The notes under the pieces were generated by a model. It was not told the DNA's origin, made no database searches, and worked only from the letters and a program-made list of their open reading frames with translations. The translations under genes and the position numbers were made by a program. Positions 1 through 8,455 of a DNA stretch of 64,000 nucleotides are shown in pieces. Source of the DNA: JALOOX01 sp964557955 (GTDB lineage Bacteria > Desulfobacterota > Syntrophobacteria > Syntrophobacterales > Syntrophobacteraceae); contig CAZLCS010000008.1 in NCBI GenBank assembly GCA_964557955.1, forward strand, positions 85,543 through 149,542, in the 5' to 3' direction. Position 1 is the stretch's first letter. Every line of letters begins with the position of its first letter.

Positions 1-2
1 GG

Positions 3-89
3 GTTCTGAAGAGTCGGTTTCAGAAGATTTCCCTGAGAAAAAGCGCTGCAGCGAGCGGCAAAGGTGAGAAGGCGCCCCGGAGGGGATGA
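3..89 (+). CDS. possible C-terminal end of an upstream gene
   Basis: An open frame enters from the window edge and stops at a TGA just before the GNAT gene, giving a 28-residue basic tail rich in Lys, Arg, Ala and Gly. A second frame (ending at 67) is also open, so the choice of frame is uncertain. No family can be recognised from so short a piece. Confidence 0.2.
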   Translation, partial: VLKSRFQKISLRKSAAASGKGEKAPRRG

Positions 90-107
90 GACGCTGTCCT
101 GAAACTC

Positions 108-668
108 ATGCAGGAGAGTATGGACCCCAAGAGAAAGAAAGTGCTGGTAACGATTCGCCAGATGGAGATCGACGATCTGGCGGCCGTATTTCATCTGGGA
201 GAGCGATTGTTCACGGCCCGTGAAGCTCCCAATTTGTACCGCACCTGGGATGAGTATGAGGTGATCTCTCTCTTCCAGTCGGATTCAGAATTCTGCCTCG
301 TTGCTGAAGAAGAGGACGACATTGTGGGGTTTGCACTGGGAACGACCGTGACCAAAAGCCATTCCGCCTGGAAGTATGGCTACCTTGTCTGGCTCGGCAT
401 CGATCCCCCGTATCATGGGCAGGGGATTGCCTCAAAGCTCTTCCATCGTTTCCGCGATCTTATGCTGGCAGACGGCGTGCGCATTCTCCTGGTGGACACG
501 GAGGCAGAAAATCTCCCGGCTCTGCACTTCTTCAGAAAGATGGGATTCGGGAATCCTCAGGAGCACATCTACCTGGCTCTCAATCTGGACCCCCAGCTCA
601 AACAGATGAAGGAGAAGCGAGTCAATGGAAAGACCCCTTCACGTTACAGGCTCCGAGACGACGACTGA
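108..668 (+). CDS. GNAT family N-acetyltransferase
   Basis: A RimI-like acetyltransferase of about 186 residues that should transfer an acetyl group from acetyl-CoA to an amine, possibly a protein lysine or N-terminus. The acetyl-CoA binding loop is visible as YHGQGIASKL, preceded by the beta-4 strand WLGIDPP, and followed by the typical N-A-L-x-F-F-R-K-M-G-F end of the fold. The ATG at 108 has no good ribosome site. The ATG at 120 follows AGGAGAG closely and may be the true start. The gene overlaps the next one, an M20 peptidase, by 44 bases, so the two are probably co-expressed. Two other small GNAT genes lie near 48 and 52 kb but belong to a different subgroup. Substrate unknown. Confidence 0.85.
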   Translation: MQESMDPKRKKVLVTIRQMEIDDLAAVFHLGERLFTAREAPNLYRTWDEYEVISLFQSDSEFCLVAEEEDDIVGFALGTTVTKSHSAWKYGYLVWLGIDPPYHGQGIASKLFHRFRDLMLADGVRILLVDTEAENLPALHFFRKMGFGNPQEHIYLALNLDPQLKQMKEKRVNGKTPSRYRLRDDD

Positions 669-1803
669 CGCCCGCCCCAGGATCGAGCGAAGGCGACTCC
701 GCCAGCTCCTGCGACGTCTCATCGACATCTACAGCCCCACCGGTAAAGAGGAGGAGATCCTCGAGTACCTTCAGGGCTACCTGAAACGCCGCGGATTGCC
801 CGTCATGCTCCAGGCAGTCGACGGCCACCGCTACAACATTCTGGTGATCCCTCCGGAACAAGATCTGCGGCTCCTTATGGTCGGTCATGTCGATACGGTG
901 GTGGCCTACGACTTCGAGCATTTGGCTCATTCAGAACAGGACCAGGTCATGGTTGGGCTCGGCGCTGCGGATATGAAGGGAGGCTGCGCCGCCATGATCG
1001 AAGCGTTTATTGCCGCCTGGGAAAGCGGCATCACACGGCTTCCCGTTGCCCTGGCTCTCGTGGTCGGGGAAGAAGAAGAAGGAGATGGCACAAAACGGCT
1101 GCTTCGAGACCTGCACGTTCCCTGGGCGCTCATTGGCGAGCCCACGGGCCTGATGCCCTGCCTGTCTCACTATGGCTACATTGAGCTCCAAATCGTGACA
1201 CGAGGAAAACGAATGCACGCATCCCTCGCCAACCGAGGGCTCCATCCCGTCGAGGCGATGCTTCAATTGCTGCTCAGGATCTCGCAATACATCCGATCAA
1301 AACGATCAGAAGTTGTTTATAATATTCGAGAACTTGAGAGCTCACCGGCAGGGTTTGCCGTCCCTGAGCGTTGCGAGGCCTGGCTGGATTTCCACCTCCC
1401 CCCTTCAGCACCCATCGGCGAGATCACCCTGGATATCGAAGAGCTCATTGCCGCGGAACTCCAGAGCAATCCAGCTTTCGACGGCGCCTTTCGCTTTACG
1501 ACCATACATGCCGGGTACACTCTTCCGGAAAAAGGCCTGATTGTGAAATCCTTGCAACGCGTCTTTGCAGAGCGTTCCCTCCCATGGAATCCCCAGGCTT
1601 TTCCCAGTCATTCCGATGCCAATCTGTTGTGGGCTGCCGGTGTGAAGCCCATCCTCCTTGGATGCGGTGAACTCGAAAAGGCACATACCCCCGACGAATC
1701 TGTCTCTTTACCCCAAGTCGAGCTTGCTGCCGAGATCTACCTGGATCTTGCGATAGCTCTTTCCAGGGAATGTCCCTCGGGCCGATGCCCCAATGGATCC
1801 TAG
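625..1803 (+). CDS. M20 family metallopeptidase (ArgE/DapE/LysK-like)
   Basis: A cytosolic di-zinc amidohydrolase of 392 residues, near the usual length of the ArgE/DapE/CPG2 family. Metal ligands and catalytic residues are visible: H88 and D90 in the GHVDTV motif, D117 in AADMKGG, the E149-E150 pair in VVGEEEEGDG, and a C-terminal His in KAHTPDE. A dimerisation domain is inserted near residues 185-300. ATG follows AAGGAG with a 10-base spacer and lies inside the end of the GNAT gene, suggesting translational coupling. The family removes acyl or amino-carrier groups from amino acids (acetylornithine, succinyl-diaminopimelate, LysW-lysine). Which one applies cannot be decided from sequence, and no arginine or lysine genes are nearby. 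Confidence 0.85.
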   Translation: MERPLHVTGSETTTDARPRIERRRLRQLLRRLIDIYSPTGKEEEILEYLQGYLKRRGLPVMLQAVDGHRYNILVIPPEQDLRLLMVGHVDTVVAYDFEHLAHSEQDQVMVGLGAADMKGGCAAMIEAFIAAWESGITRLPVALALVVGEEEEGDGTKRLLRDLHVPWALIGEPTGLMPCLSHYGYIELQIVTRGKRMHASLANRGLHPVEAMLQLLLRISQYIRSKRSEVVYNIRELESSPAGFAVPERCEAWLDFHLPPSAPIGEITLDIEELIAAELQSNPAFDGAFRFTTIHAGYTLPEKGLIVKSLQRVFAERSLPWNPQAFPSHSDANLLWAAGVKPILLGCGELEKAHTPDESVSLPQVELAAEIYLDLAIALSRECPSGRCPNGS

Positions 1804-1978
1804 ACCCTCAACTTTTCATCCAGCCACGCCCAACGCATGGAAAGATTCCTTCAAACCTCACCCGCGATTCCGTCATGACCTTCGTGACCGAAGATAGTTG
1901 CGTTTCCGAACGTCCTTGCACCTTCACCATCCATCTTCATGCGGGGGTCTTCAGCCCGCTTTCGGTCAGGCCGCCTCG

Positions 1979-2437
1979 CTACGACACCTCCGTCAGATCA
2001 CTGTCAGTCTCCAGCCGTTCAAGCATTTCATCGTAAACCGCATCACCGAGAAATGATCTGAGTCTCCTCTGCTGAGAGCACCTTGCAGCATATTCCTTCC
2101 AAAAAGTCCTCGCCTCCCTGGCCATCATTTTGTCCGAGTCACCCAAATCGGATATCCAGTCCTCCTTGACCCCCACGTAGCCCTCCAGAAGCCTGCAGCT
2201 GGCCGCATCCATGGCCAGCATGAAAAGCGCTTCATCAGGGCTGATGGCTCCTCCCTCCGGACCGATGGACAAGTAGAAATCCACGTGTCCACCGCGTTTG
2301 AACAGTCTGCACCGAAAATGTTCCAATGCACCGGGTATTTGCTCATCAATGAGATTCGGGTTGCACATGACCCGTGACATCCGAATCGAAATCTGTTTCT
2401 GAGCCAACCAACTGCCGAGTCTCCTTTGATTCCGCAT
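1979..2437 (-). CDS. hypothetical protein, 152 aa
   Basis: No family recognised. The product is a soluble, mixed-charge protein of 152 residues with no signal peptide, membrane segment or Cys cluster. The middle contains a Gly-Pro-Glu-Gly-Gly stretch and the C-terminal half is helical and Arg/Glu rich. The reading is supported by a strong ribosome site (GGGAGGGGG, five bases before ATG) and by even codon use. It converges with the M20 peptidase gene. The 175 bases between them hold no clear terminator. Confidence 0.55.
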   Translation of the reverse strand: MRNQRRLGSWLAQKQISIRMSRVMCNPNLIDEQIPGALEHFRCRLFKRGGHVDFYLSIGPEGGAISPDEALFMLAMDAASCRLLEGYVGVKEDWISDLGDSDKMMAREARTFWKEYAARCSQQRRLRSFLGDAVYDEMLERLETDSDLTEVS

Positions 2438-3008
2438 TTTCCCCCTCCCTTCTGGCGACTTTGCTCGAAGGCCTGGACACAGGCTTTTTTCTCCAAAGAG
2501 GTTGGAAGGATTGTTTGCCCGACGACGATTCCCCCCTTGACAAACCGAGGGGAAACTGAACCTTCTATGCTACGCTCACCGAAGCGGCAGGCACCGTATC
2601 AATGTCTATGCTGTTGTTTATGTTGTTTAACTGGTTAGTTGCTGCTGAATCTCACGGAAAAGATAACAATTATTCGCTGGGGATTAGCCGCTGGAAAGCA
2701 CCGCATTTTTGATGATGTGGCGATGCTTCGTTTGATGGTCGTCAACTCAGGAAATAATTCGCAACTGTATCGCTCCGATGATCCCACGCCTCTCTCGCCA
2801 TTCGAGATCAACCACCCCTCACCCGTCCGTCGCTGAAAGCGTTCACTCCCAGCATACAAGGACTGACTGAATCACTTCTTACCTACAATAAGCACTCTTG
2901 AGCCAGATCCAATGGGGTGAATCCAGTATTTCTGAAATAATGAACCTTGACTGGAGATATACTCATTAATGTCAAGATGCGGCGTTTCTGTAAACCTAAG
3001 GGTTGAGC
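2438..3008. other. 571-base intergenic stretch, no gene supported
   Basis: This is lower in GC than its surroundings, especially 2600-3000. A TTGACA box lies at 2537-2542 on the plus strand, but no -10 box sits at proper spacing; the nearest, TATGCT at 2566, is 23 bases away. A 36-codon frame from 2601 begins with a hydrophobic stretch resembling a signal peptide, yet lacks a ribosome site. It separates the hypothetical gene from the tail of the tol-pal operon and may hold an unrecognised small RNA or the remains of a gene. Confidence 0.4.
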
Positions 3009-3833
3009 TCATCGAAGCTGCTTGAGCAGTTTCTCGGCTTCCTGGGCTTCGGGCGATTTGGGGTACCTGTCCACAAGCCTCTCAAAAAGAATGTGAGCCG
3101 CTGTGGAGTCTCCGATCTTCTGGAATGAAGATCCCTGCTTGAGCAAAGCCTGGGGAACACGGGTTCCGTTGGGATAACGATCCAGGAGCTTCTGATAGGC
3201 TTCAATGGCTGCCTGGTACTGCTTTTCCGCATAATGGCTTTCGGCAACATTGAAAAGCGCAGTCTCCGCCCTGTTGGACTTGGGATACCTGCTCAGAAAA
3301 CTGGCGTACTCCTTTCGAGCGCTCTCGTGTTTGCCCTGGGAAAAAAGTTGCGATGCCTTGTCGAATTGCGCTTTCTCCGGATCCTCCGGCTCGGGAAGCG
3401 TCACCTTGGCCTCAGGCGTCGAAGGTCTTGACGACGTGCCGGGAGCAGGTACCGGGGGCGGCAGCGCAGTCATTGCAGGCGGAGAACCGGGCGGAGGAGT
3501 CGAGACAACGGGTTCGGAACTCGTATGGGGGGACGACATTTCGTGAACCTTCCCCATCTGGTCCAACCGATATTGGAGCTCCTCTACGCGTCCGTTCAGC
3601 GCGCCCACTTTCATTTGGAGCTCTTCGAGTCGTGAATAGAGATCAGCACTTCGCTGTCCCTGTCCCTCGGAATTCTGAACTCGCCGCTCCAGGGAGTAAA
3701 CCCTATCGTAGAGCATGCTGATGCTCTGCTGCAACGTGGAGGTTTCCTGAGTGGAAGCGCAACCCGAGCAAACCCAGGCAACGGTCACGCACAAGAGCAG
3801 GGATTTCCCCCCACACTCGAGCCATCTCTTCAT
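3009..3833 (-). CDS. cpoB: CpoB/YbgF, Tol-Pal associated TPR protein
   Basis: A periplasmic coordinator of Tol-Pal function and peptidoglycan synthesis at the division site. The 274-residue product starts with a signal peptide ending in a lipobox (VCSGC, Cys25), so unlike E. coli CpoB it is probably a lipoprotein. A coiled-coil segment (about residues 33-95, with SLERRV and LYSRLEELQMKVGALN) is the trimerisation region. A Pro-rich linker follows, and three TPR repeats fill residues 155-274, each with the A-x-x-x-F-x-x-x-x-x-x-Y-P-x-S pattern typical of YbgF. It is the last gene of the tol-pal operon, separated from pal by a hairpin-containing gap. Family assignment is firm from motifs and position. 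Confidence 0.93.
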   Translation of the reverse strand: MKRWLECGGKSLLLCVTVAWVCSGCASTQETSTLQQSISMLYDRVYSLERRVQNSEGQGQRSADLYSRLEELQMKVGALNGRVEELQYRLDQMGKVHEMSSPHTSSEPVVSTPPPGSPPAMTALPPPVPAPGTSSRPSTPEAKVTLPEPEDPEKAQFDKASQLFSQGKHESARKEYASFLSRYPKSNRAETALFNVAESHYAEKQYQAAIEAYQKLLDRYPNGTRVPQALLKQGSSFQKIGDSTAAHILFERLVDRYPKSPEAQEAEKLLKQLR

Positions 3834-3919
3834 GAGTGCCCCTCTTCCTCGTGGCGACGATACCTGATCCGTCCTCCCCCCAGGTACGTCTCGCCGTGAT
3901 TCGAATCTCTTGTCAATTT

Positions 3920-3950
3920 AAGATGACCGAACTTTCCGTTCGGTCATCTT
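3920..3950 (-). terminator. perfect 13-bp hairpin between pal and cpoB
   Basis: AAGATGACCGAAC and its exact reverse complement flank a five-base loop. On the transcribed minus strand the stem is followed by TTAAATTGAC, which is only weakly U-rich. It may be a partial terminator, attenuator or mRNA-stabilising structure that lowers cpoB expression relative to pal. Confidence 0.45.
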
Positions 3951-3975
3951 GCCGAGCGGACGGAAAGAATTTCCC

Positions 3976-4551
3976 TCAATTGTTGAGCACGAAATGTGCC
4001 CTGCGGTTGCGGGCCCATGACGCCTCATCCTGCCCCGTAGCCAACGGGCGTTCTTCCCCATAGCTGACGGCATTGAGATTGTGCGTGCTCATCCCTGAAT
4101 TGGCCAGGTACTGCATGGCGCTGTTGGCACGCCTTTCTCCAAGGGCCAGGTTATACTCGTTGGTTCCCCTATCATCGCAATGCCCCTCAACAGTGACACG
4201 AACCTTCGGATATCGTTTGAGAAACTGAATCTTGTCATCCAAAATCTTCTTGGCAGGCTCCGTCAGCACATAAGAATCGAAATCAAAAAAGATATCCTCA
4301 TTCTCGAACCGTTGGGCCTTGCTCATGAATTCCTGTCGTTCGGCTTCGGTATTGAGTCCCAGCTCTCGCCAGCGGGCATCATCCGCTCCCAAGGCGCCGC
4401 CGGAGCCCATACCGCCCATGTCGCCTGCCCCAAAGCCGGCCTGGCCCATCCCCTGCTGGGCGGGCACTTTCTTCTTCGAACAAGCCATGAGCCCCACTGC
4501 CAGACTCACCATGAGGATCACCCGCAAAGCCCTGTCCAACCATACGTTCAT
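3976..4551 (-). CDS. pal: Pal, peptidoglycan-associated lipoprotein
   Basis: Outer-membrane lipoprotein that holds the outer membrane to peptidoglycan and is the partner of TolB. The start at 4551 is chosen because GGGAGG precedes it at good spacing and it gives a proper signal peptide ending in the lipobox GLMAC followed by SKKK. An upstream in-frame extension into tolB lacks these. A Gly/Met-rich linker leads to the OmpA-like domain over the C-terminal 110 residues. Visible there are FFDFDSY at its start, the peptidoglycan-binding segment VEGHCDDRGTNEYNLALGERRA, and the closing RNRRAHF. Length (191 aa) fits the family. It lies directly after tolB. Confidence 0.96.
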   Translation of the reverse strand: MNVWLDRALRVILMVSLAVGLMACSKKKVPAQQGMGQAGFGAGDMGGMGSGGALGADDARWRELGLNTEAERQEFMSKAQRFENEDIFFDFDSYVLTEPAKKILDDKIQFLKRYPKVRVTVEGHCDDRGTNEYNLALGERRANSAMQYLANSGMSTHNLNAVSYGEERPLATGQDEASWARNRRAHFVLNN

Positions 4552-4640
4552 CTTTTCCTCCCTGTCCATCCCCAATGAGCAGTGTTTTCGAACCTTCCAC
4601 ACATCCCAACACGTGAGCGATCCTGCCGGAGCCAGCCAAT

Positions 4641-5972
4641 CTATCGTCCCCCCATTCGAGGCGACCAATCCGGCATTTCCTGACCTCCACCTCGGGTGAT
4701 TCGACGAATGCCGGTCCCATTGCTCAGCATCACCCAGATGGCCGAACCTCCCTGCCGCGTCGAGCTGAACGCCAGCATGCGACCGTCGGGAGACCATGTG
4801 GGCGACTCGTTGTCCCCTTCCCCGCGGGTCAGTTGACGGACTTCTCCTCCCTCCGGGCGCACGATGAAGATGTTGTGCCTCCCTCCGCTCATTCCGCTGA
4901 ATGCGATCCAGTCACCCTTGGGCGACCAGCTGGGCGAGGTGTTATAGTTGCCGCTGAATGTGATTCTCCGCTTCTGACCGCTCGCAACATCCATCACGTA
5001 GATCTGGGGATTGCCCGGCTCATTGGAGACATAAGCCAGTTTTCGCCCATCAGGCGACCAGGTGGGGGACACGTTGATGCCCCAACTCTGAACCAACCGC
5101 TGCATGAGCTCACCGGATGCACTCACCAGGTAAATGTCCGGATTCCCCCCCTTGGACAACGTGACCGCCAACTGACTGGCGCCCGGCCTCCAGGCCGGCG
5201 CGATGTTCATGCCTGGAAATCCCGCGATGAGACGCTGGGCCCCCGTCATGAGATTGGACGCATAAATCTTCGCATTCCCGTCTTTGTAACTCACGTAAGC
5301 GAGCTGGGTTCCATCGGAGCTCCATGCCGGAGAAAGCGCGAGGCTCTGATCCCGGGTGACCGGTACAGGGTTGCCTCCATCGAAGTCGGCAACAAAGATT
5401 TCCTTGTTCTTTCCCTGGACCTGAACATAGGCGATTTTGGTATCGAAAACACCCCGCTCCCCCGTAATGGCCATGATGATCTCGTCAGCCAGACGATGGA
5501 CCATGGGGCGCCAGTTTCGTGTCTCGCCATCGTAGACCTTGCCGATGACCATTCGACCGCCCACCACATCGAACAGCCGGGCCTCCATCCTGAGAGCAGG
5601 ACCTTGAACCTGGTAGGACGCCCGCACAAGAAATTCGGCTCCCAACCGCTTCCAATCGGGGAACCGAATCTCACCCGCCGTCACTCCCATGGACTGCGGA
5701 TCTTCCAGGAAGCCTTTGGGATCGAGAGGCTGGAACAGACCCGAATAATCCAGATCGCTGCTCAAAAGCTCCCCCATCTCCCTGGCGAGCTGCGGTTGCT
5801 CAGCCGTCAGGAACTTGAAATCGGGAACGGCGATGGGGATGCGCTGAAATCCGGGCTTGGTGATATCGATTTCAATTTTCTGAGCATGAACGGGCAGTTG
5901 CAGGAGACCCAGCAAGAACAGGGCGAGCCAGAACAGGAAATACACGCTGCATGTCTGCAGTCTTACGGGCAT
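4641..5972 (-). CDS. tolB: TolB, periplasmic Tol-Pal component
   Basis: Periplasmic protein linking the inner-membrane TolQRA motor to Pal. The 443-residue product has a long hydrophobic signal peptide ending at PVHAQ (about residue 31), an N-terminal TolB domain (about 32-160), and a six-bladed beta-propeller made of PD40 repeats. The repeats appear as successive P-x-W-S-x-D-G or P-x-W-S-P-K-G motifs, such as SPAWSSDGTQLAYVS, SPTWSPDGRKLAYVS and SPSWSPKGDWIAFS. Size matches the family. The gene lies 34 bases after tolA and about 90 bases before pal in the same orientation. Confidence 0.96.
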   Translation of the reverse strand: MPVRLQTCSVYFLFWLALFLLGLLQLPVHAQKIEIDITKPGFQRIPIAVPDFKFLTAEQPQLAREMGELLSSDLDYSGLFQPLDPKGFLEDPQSMGVTAGEIRFPDWKRLGAEFLVRASYQVQGPALRMEARLFDVVGGRMVIGKVYDGETRNWRPMVHRLADEIIMAITGERGVFDTKIAYVQVQGKNKEIFVADFDGGNPVPVTRDQSLALSPAWSSDGTQLAYVSYKDGNAKIYASNLMTGAQRLIAGFPGMNIAPAWRPGASQLAVTLSKGGNPDIYLVSASGELMQRLVQSWGINVSPTWSPDGRKLAYVSNEPGNPQIYVMDVASGQKRRITFSGNYNTSPSWSPKGDWIAFSGMSGGRHNIFIVRPEGGEVRQLTRGEGDNESPTWSPDGRMLAFSSTRQGGSAIWVMLSNGTGIRRITRGGGQEMPDWSPRMGGR

Positions 5973-6006
5973 TGCACAAACCCTCCGAGCCTCAAAGCTC
6001 TTGACG

Positions 6007-7050
6007 TCAGGACAAACCCTCAGGGCTGAACCGAATGCCGATCTCCACTCTCGGGTAACTGATCACCTGAGGCAGCGGCGGTAACGGAGCGGATTTCCGA
6101 ACGGCCCGAACAGCAGATTCATCGAAAATGGCGTTGCCGGATGTCTTCTCTACCCGTAAATCAACGATGCTGCCATCCCGATTGACGACCACCATGAGCC
6201 GCGTTTCAAGTCCCTGAGCCTTGATAGCCTCGGAAAACACCCAGTTCCGACTGATGGTCTCCTTGACACGGTCTCCATAGAAACCCAGAAGCGATGAAGC
6301 CACGCGACCACCCTCCCCTCCGCTGCTTCCCGCCCCACCAGCCCCTTTGCCGGTACCCTCAGCAACGCCTTTGGGAGCACCCTCCGGCTCCCCCCGTTCG
6401 ACGCCTTCGCGAGAGCCCTTGGCGGGACCTTCCTTCAAAGATTTCGGATTCCGCTCTCCATCCCGTTCCGACACCGCAGCCAATTGAGCGCCCTTGGCCG
6501 AAGCTTCGGGTTGAGCCTGTGCTGCAGCCTTGGGTTGAGCCTTGGGCTTGGGGATGAGCTTATCCAAATCTTTGTCGATGGATGCGACGCTCTGCGTCTT
6601 TTCCGGAAGCTTCGGCACATCGGGGGCGTCGAGCTTCTTGAGCTCAGCCTGGGGCTTCACCGCCGCCTCTTTCACCTCAAGACGCTTGACGGGAACGAAC
6701 GGCGTTGTCTTGCTCAGTGGCGACGACGTCGATCTGGATGTCTCGGGGCCCCTGAAACCCTCTCCGGTCGCATTGCTGGAACCCTTTTGGGCGGGTGCCG
6801 GAGCCAGTCCGATGTCCTGGAGGCTGACCAGGTTCACGGTGGTGACGGCTCCCTCAAAACCCTTCCTGGACAAGCCCCAGCCTCCCATCATTGCACTGCT
6901 GAACACCAGAGCATGCACCAGGATGGAGACCCAGAATCCCTTGAAAAGATCCCGCCGGGGCAACTGTTGATCTAAATAGGCCAGAGATTCCATTTTTTCG
7001 ATCCTCGATAAGCTTTCGAAATCTCCTGGGGGCTCTTCATATCTATACAT
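6007..7050 (-). CDS. tolA: TolA/TonB-type energy-transducing protein
   Basis: An inner-membrane protein carrying energy from TolQR to the periplasm. A cytoplasmic N-terminus of about 40 residues is followed by one membrane helix (about 41-58, FWVSILVHALVFSSAMM), then a long Pro/Lys/Ala-rich periplasmic stalk. A C-terminal TonB-like domain covers about 245-347 and holds the family pattern R-x-x-V-E-K-T-S-G-N-x-x-F-D-E-S-A-V-R-A-V. The C-terminus resembles TonB more than E. coli TolA, as is common in deltaproteobacteria, so the name rests on position between tolR and tolB. Length is 347 residues. Confidence 0.9.
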   Translation of the reverse strand: MYRYEEPPGDFESLSRIEKMESLAYLDQQLPRRDLFKGFWVSILVHALVFSSAMMGGWGLSRKGFEGAVTTVNLVSLQDIGLAPAPAQKGSSNATGEGFRGPETSRSTSSPLSKTTPFVPVKRLEVKEAAVKPQAELKKLDAPDVPKLPEKTQSVASIDKDLDKLIPKPKAQPKAAAQAQPEASAKGAQLAAVSERDGERNPKSLKEGPAKGSREGVERGEPEGAPKGVAEGTGKGAGGAGSSGGEGGRVASSLLGFYGDRVKETISRNWVFSEAIKAQGLETRLMVVVNRDGSIVDLRVEKTSGNAIFDESAVRAVRKSAPLPPLPQVISYPRVEIGIRFSPEGLS

Positions 7051-7164
7051 TCTGCCATATGACGATAGGAAGTCACTTTAGCACAGGCCAATTCAAATAC
7101 AAAGGAATTCGCGGATGAGTCTCAAATGGGCCATACACCCCCAACTCATGAATATCTCATGCAT

Positions 7165-7614
7165 TTATTTCTTGGAGCCCTTAGCCGCCGGTTCGCGCGG
7201 AGGCTCCGTCACCATCCCGATCTGGTCGATCCCCGCCAGGCGAATGGACGACATGACGCGCATCACGACCCCGTAGGGAACCGATTCGTCGGCGCGCAAA
7301 AAGACACCGCGCTGAGGCTGCTGATTCTGAACCATGGCCAGGAGCTTCTCACCCAGCATGTCGAGATTGACCGGATACTCATTGATGAAAATGTTCTGAT
7401 CCTTCCGAACCGTGACCACCAGCCGCTCCTCTTCCGAGGGTATGGCCGGCGCTGAGGATTCCGGAAGCTTGACGTCGATCCCCTGAGTCATCATGGGGGC
7501 CGTCACCATGAAGATGATGAGCAGCACCAGCATGACGTCCACAAAAGGAGTCACGTTGATCTCCGAAAGCATCTGACGTGAAGAGCCATTGTTTCCGCCG
7601 ACCTGCATTCCCAT
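7165..7614 (-). CDS. tolR: TolR, ExbD-family proton channel subunit
   Basis: Inner-membrane subunit of the TolQR proton-driven motor. The 149-residue protein has one membrane helix near residues 24-42 (PFVDVMLVLLIIFMVTAPM), containing Asp26 in the place of the essential channel aspartate of ExbD/TolR. The periplasmic part follows the family pattern, with VKLPE after the helix and LRADESVPYGVVMRVMSSIRLAGI. It starts 18 bases after tolQ and is followed by a 114-base gap before tolA. Confidence 0.96.
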   Translation of the reverse strand: MGMQVGGNNGSSRQMLSEINVTPFVDVMLVLLIIFMVTAPMMTQGIDVKLPESSAPAIPSEEERLVVTVRKDQNIFINEYPVNLDMLGEKLLAMVQNQQPQRGVFLRADESVPYGVVMRVMSSIRLAGIDQIGMVTEPPREPAAKGSKK

Positions 7615-7632
7615 GGGATCCCTTCCCCCAAA

Positions 7633-8442
7633 CTACTCCTGTAAGGCAGCCAATCGCTGCGCCTCCACCACCGGCTCGTCCTGCTTCCCCTTTCGCATGA
7701 GATCCCTTTTCAACATGTTGAGATAGTCTGCCGAAAAGTGACTCATTTCATTCTCAACGACCCGGATCCGATTGGAGAAATGGTTGTAGGCGACAACGGC
7801 GGGAATGGCGGCAGCAAGCCCCATGGCCGTGGCAACGAGAGCCTCGGAGATTCCGGGGGCCACTACAGCCAGATTCGCCGCGCCCTTGATGCCGATCTCC
7901 TGAAAACTGGTCATGATTCCCCAAACGGTTCCGAAGAGCCCGATGAAGGGCGCCGTACTCCCCGTGGTTGCCAGCAACGGCAGGAACCGCTCGAAGCGCT
8001 GCCGCTCCGAAGTGGTCGCCCCCATGATCGCCCGCTCCACGTTTTCCAGCAGAACCTCGGGGTTCACTTTGACATCCTGAAGACTCTTGGTCTCGAGCGA
8101 TTTCCCCAACCGATTCAACTCGGCATAGCCCACCCGAAAGATCTGAGCCAGATGACTGTCTTCCAGATTCTGAGTGTCTCGGTAAAGAACCGCATAGCTC
8201 CTGCGCTGTCTGAACAGCTCGATGAACTGGTCCGACTCATTCCTCGCCCGCCTCAACAGCAGATACTTCATCACGATGATACACCAGCACGCACACGAAA
8301 GACCGAGCAGCATGAGCATAATGAACTTCACCATGGGACCGGCGTGCAGCATCATGTCCAAAACGCCGTTCCCTCCCCTACTGTAAGGGGCTCCCGCGGT
8401 CTCAGCCGCATGAGCCCACGAAACGAACAGATTCAGTAGCAT
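7633..8442 (-). CDS. tolQ: TolQ, MotA/TolQ/ExbB proton channel
   Basis: The pentameric inner-membrane part of the Tol motor. Three membrane helices are visible near residues 38-60, 160-180 and 195-215, in the usual arrangement with a large cytoplasmic loop after the first. The family signature LATTGSTAPFIGLFGTVWGI and the following SEALVATAMGLAAAIPAVVAYN are intact. Length is 269 residues, slightly longer than E. coli TolQ because of an N-terminal extension. It lies 13 bases after the Sir2 gene, so both share the promoter upstream. Confidence 0.96.
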   Translation of the reverse strand: MLLNLFVSWAHAAETAGAPYSRGGNGVLDMMLHAGPMVKFIMLMLLGLSCACWCIIVMKYLLLRRARNESDQFIELFRQRRSYAVLYRDTQNLEDSHLAQIFRVGYAELNRLGKSLETKSLQDVKVNPEVLLENVERAIMGATTSERQRFERFLPLLATTGSTAPFIGLFGTVWGIMTSFQEIGIKGAANLAVVAPGISEALVATAMGLAAAIPAVVAYNHFSNRIRVVENEMSHFSADYLNMLKRDLMRKGKQDEPVVEAQRLAALQE

Positions 8443-8455
8443 AGGTTATCCTTGT

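Noticed and set aside
2601..2711. 36-codon hydrophobic peptide in the intergenic region
   Set aside because: No ribosome site and no correctly spaced promoter; likely chance.
3895..3910. GATTCGAATC resembling a tRNA T-loop
   Set aside because: There is no matching T-stem, acceptor stem or anticodon arm around it; it lies between pal and cpoB.
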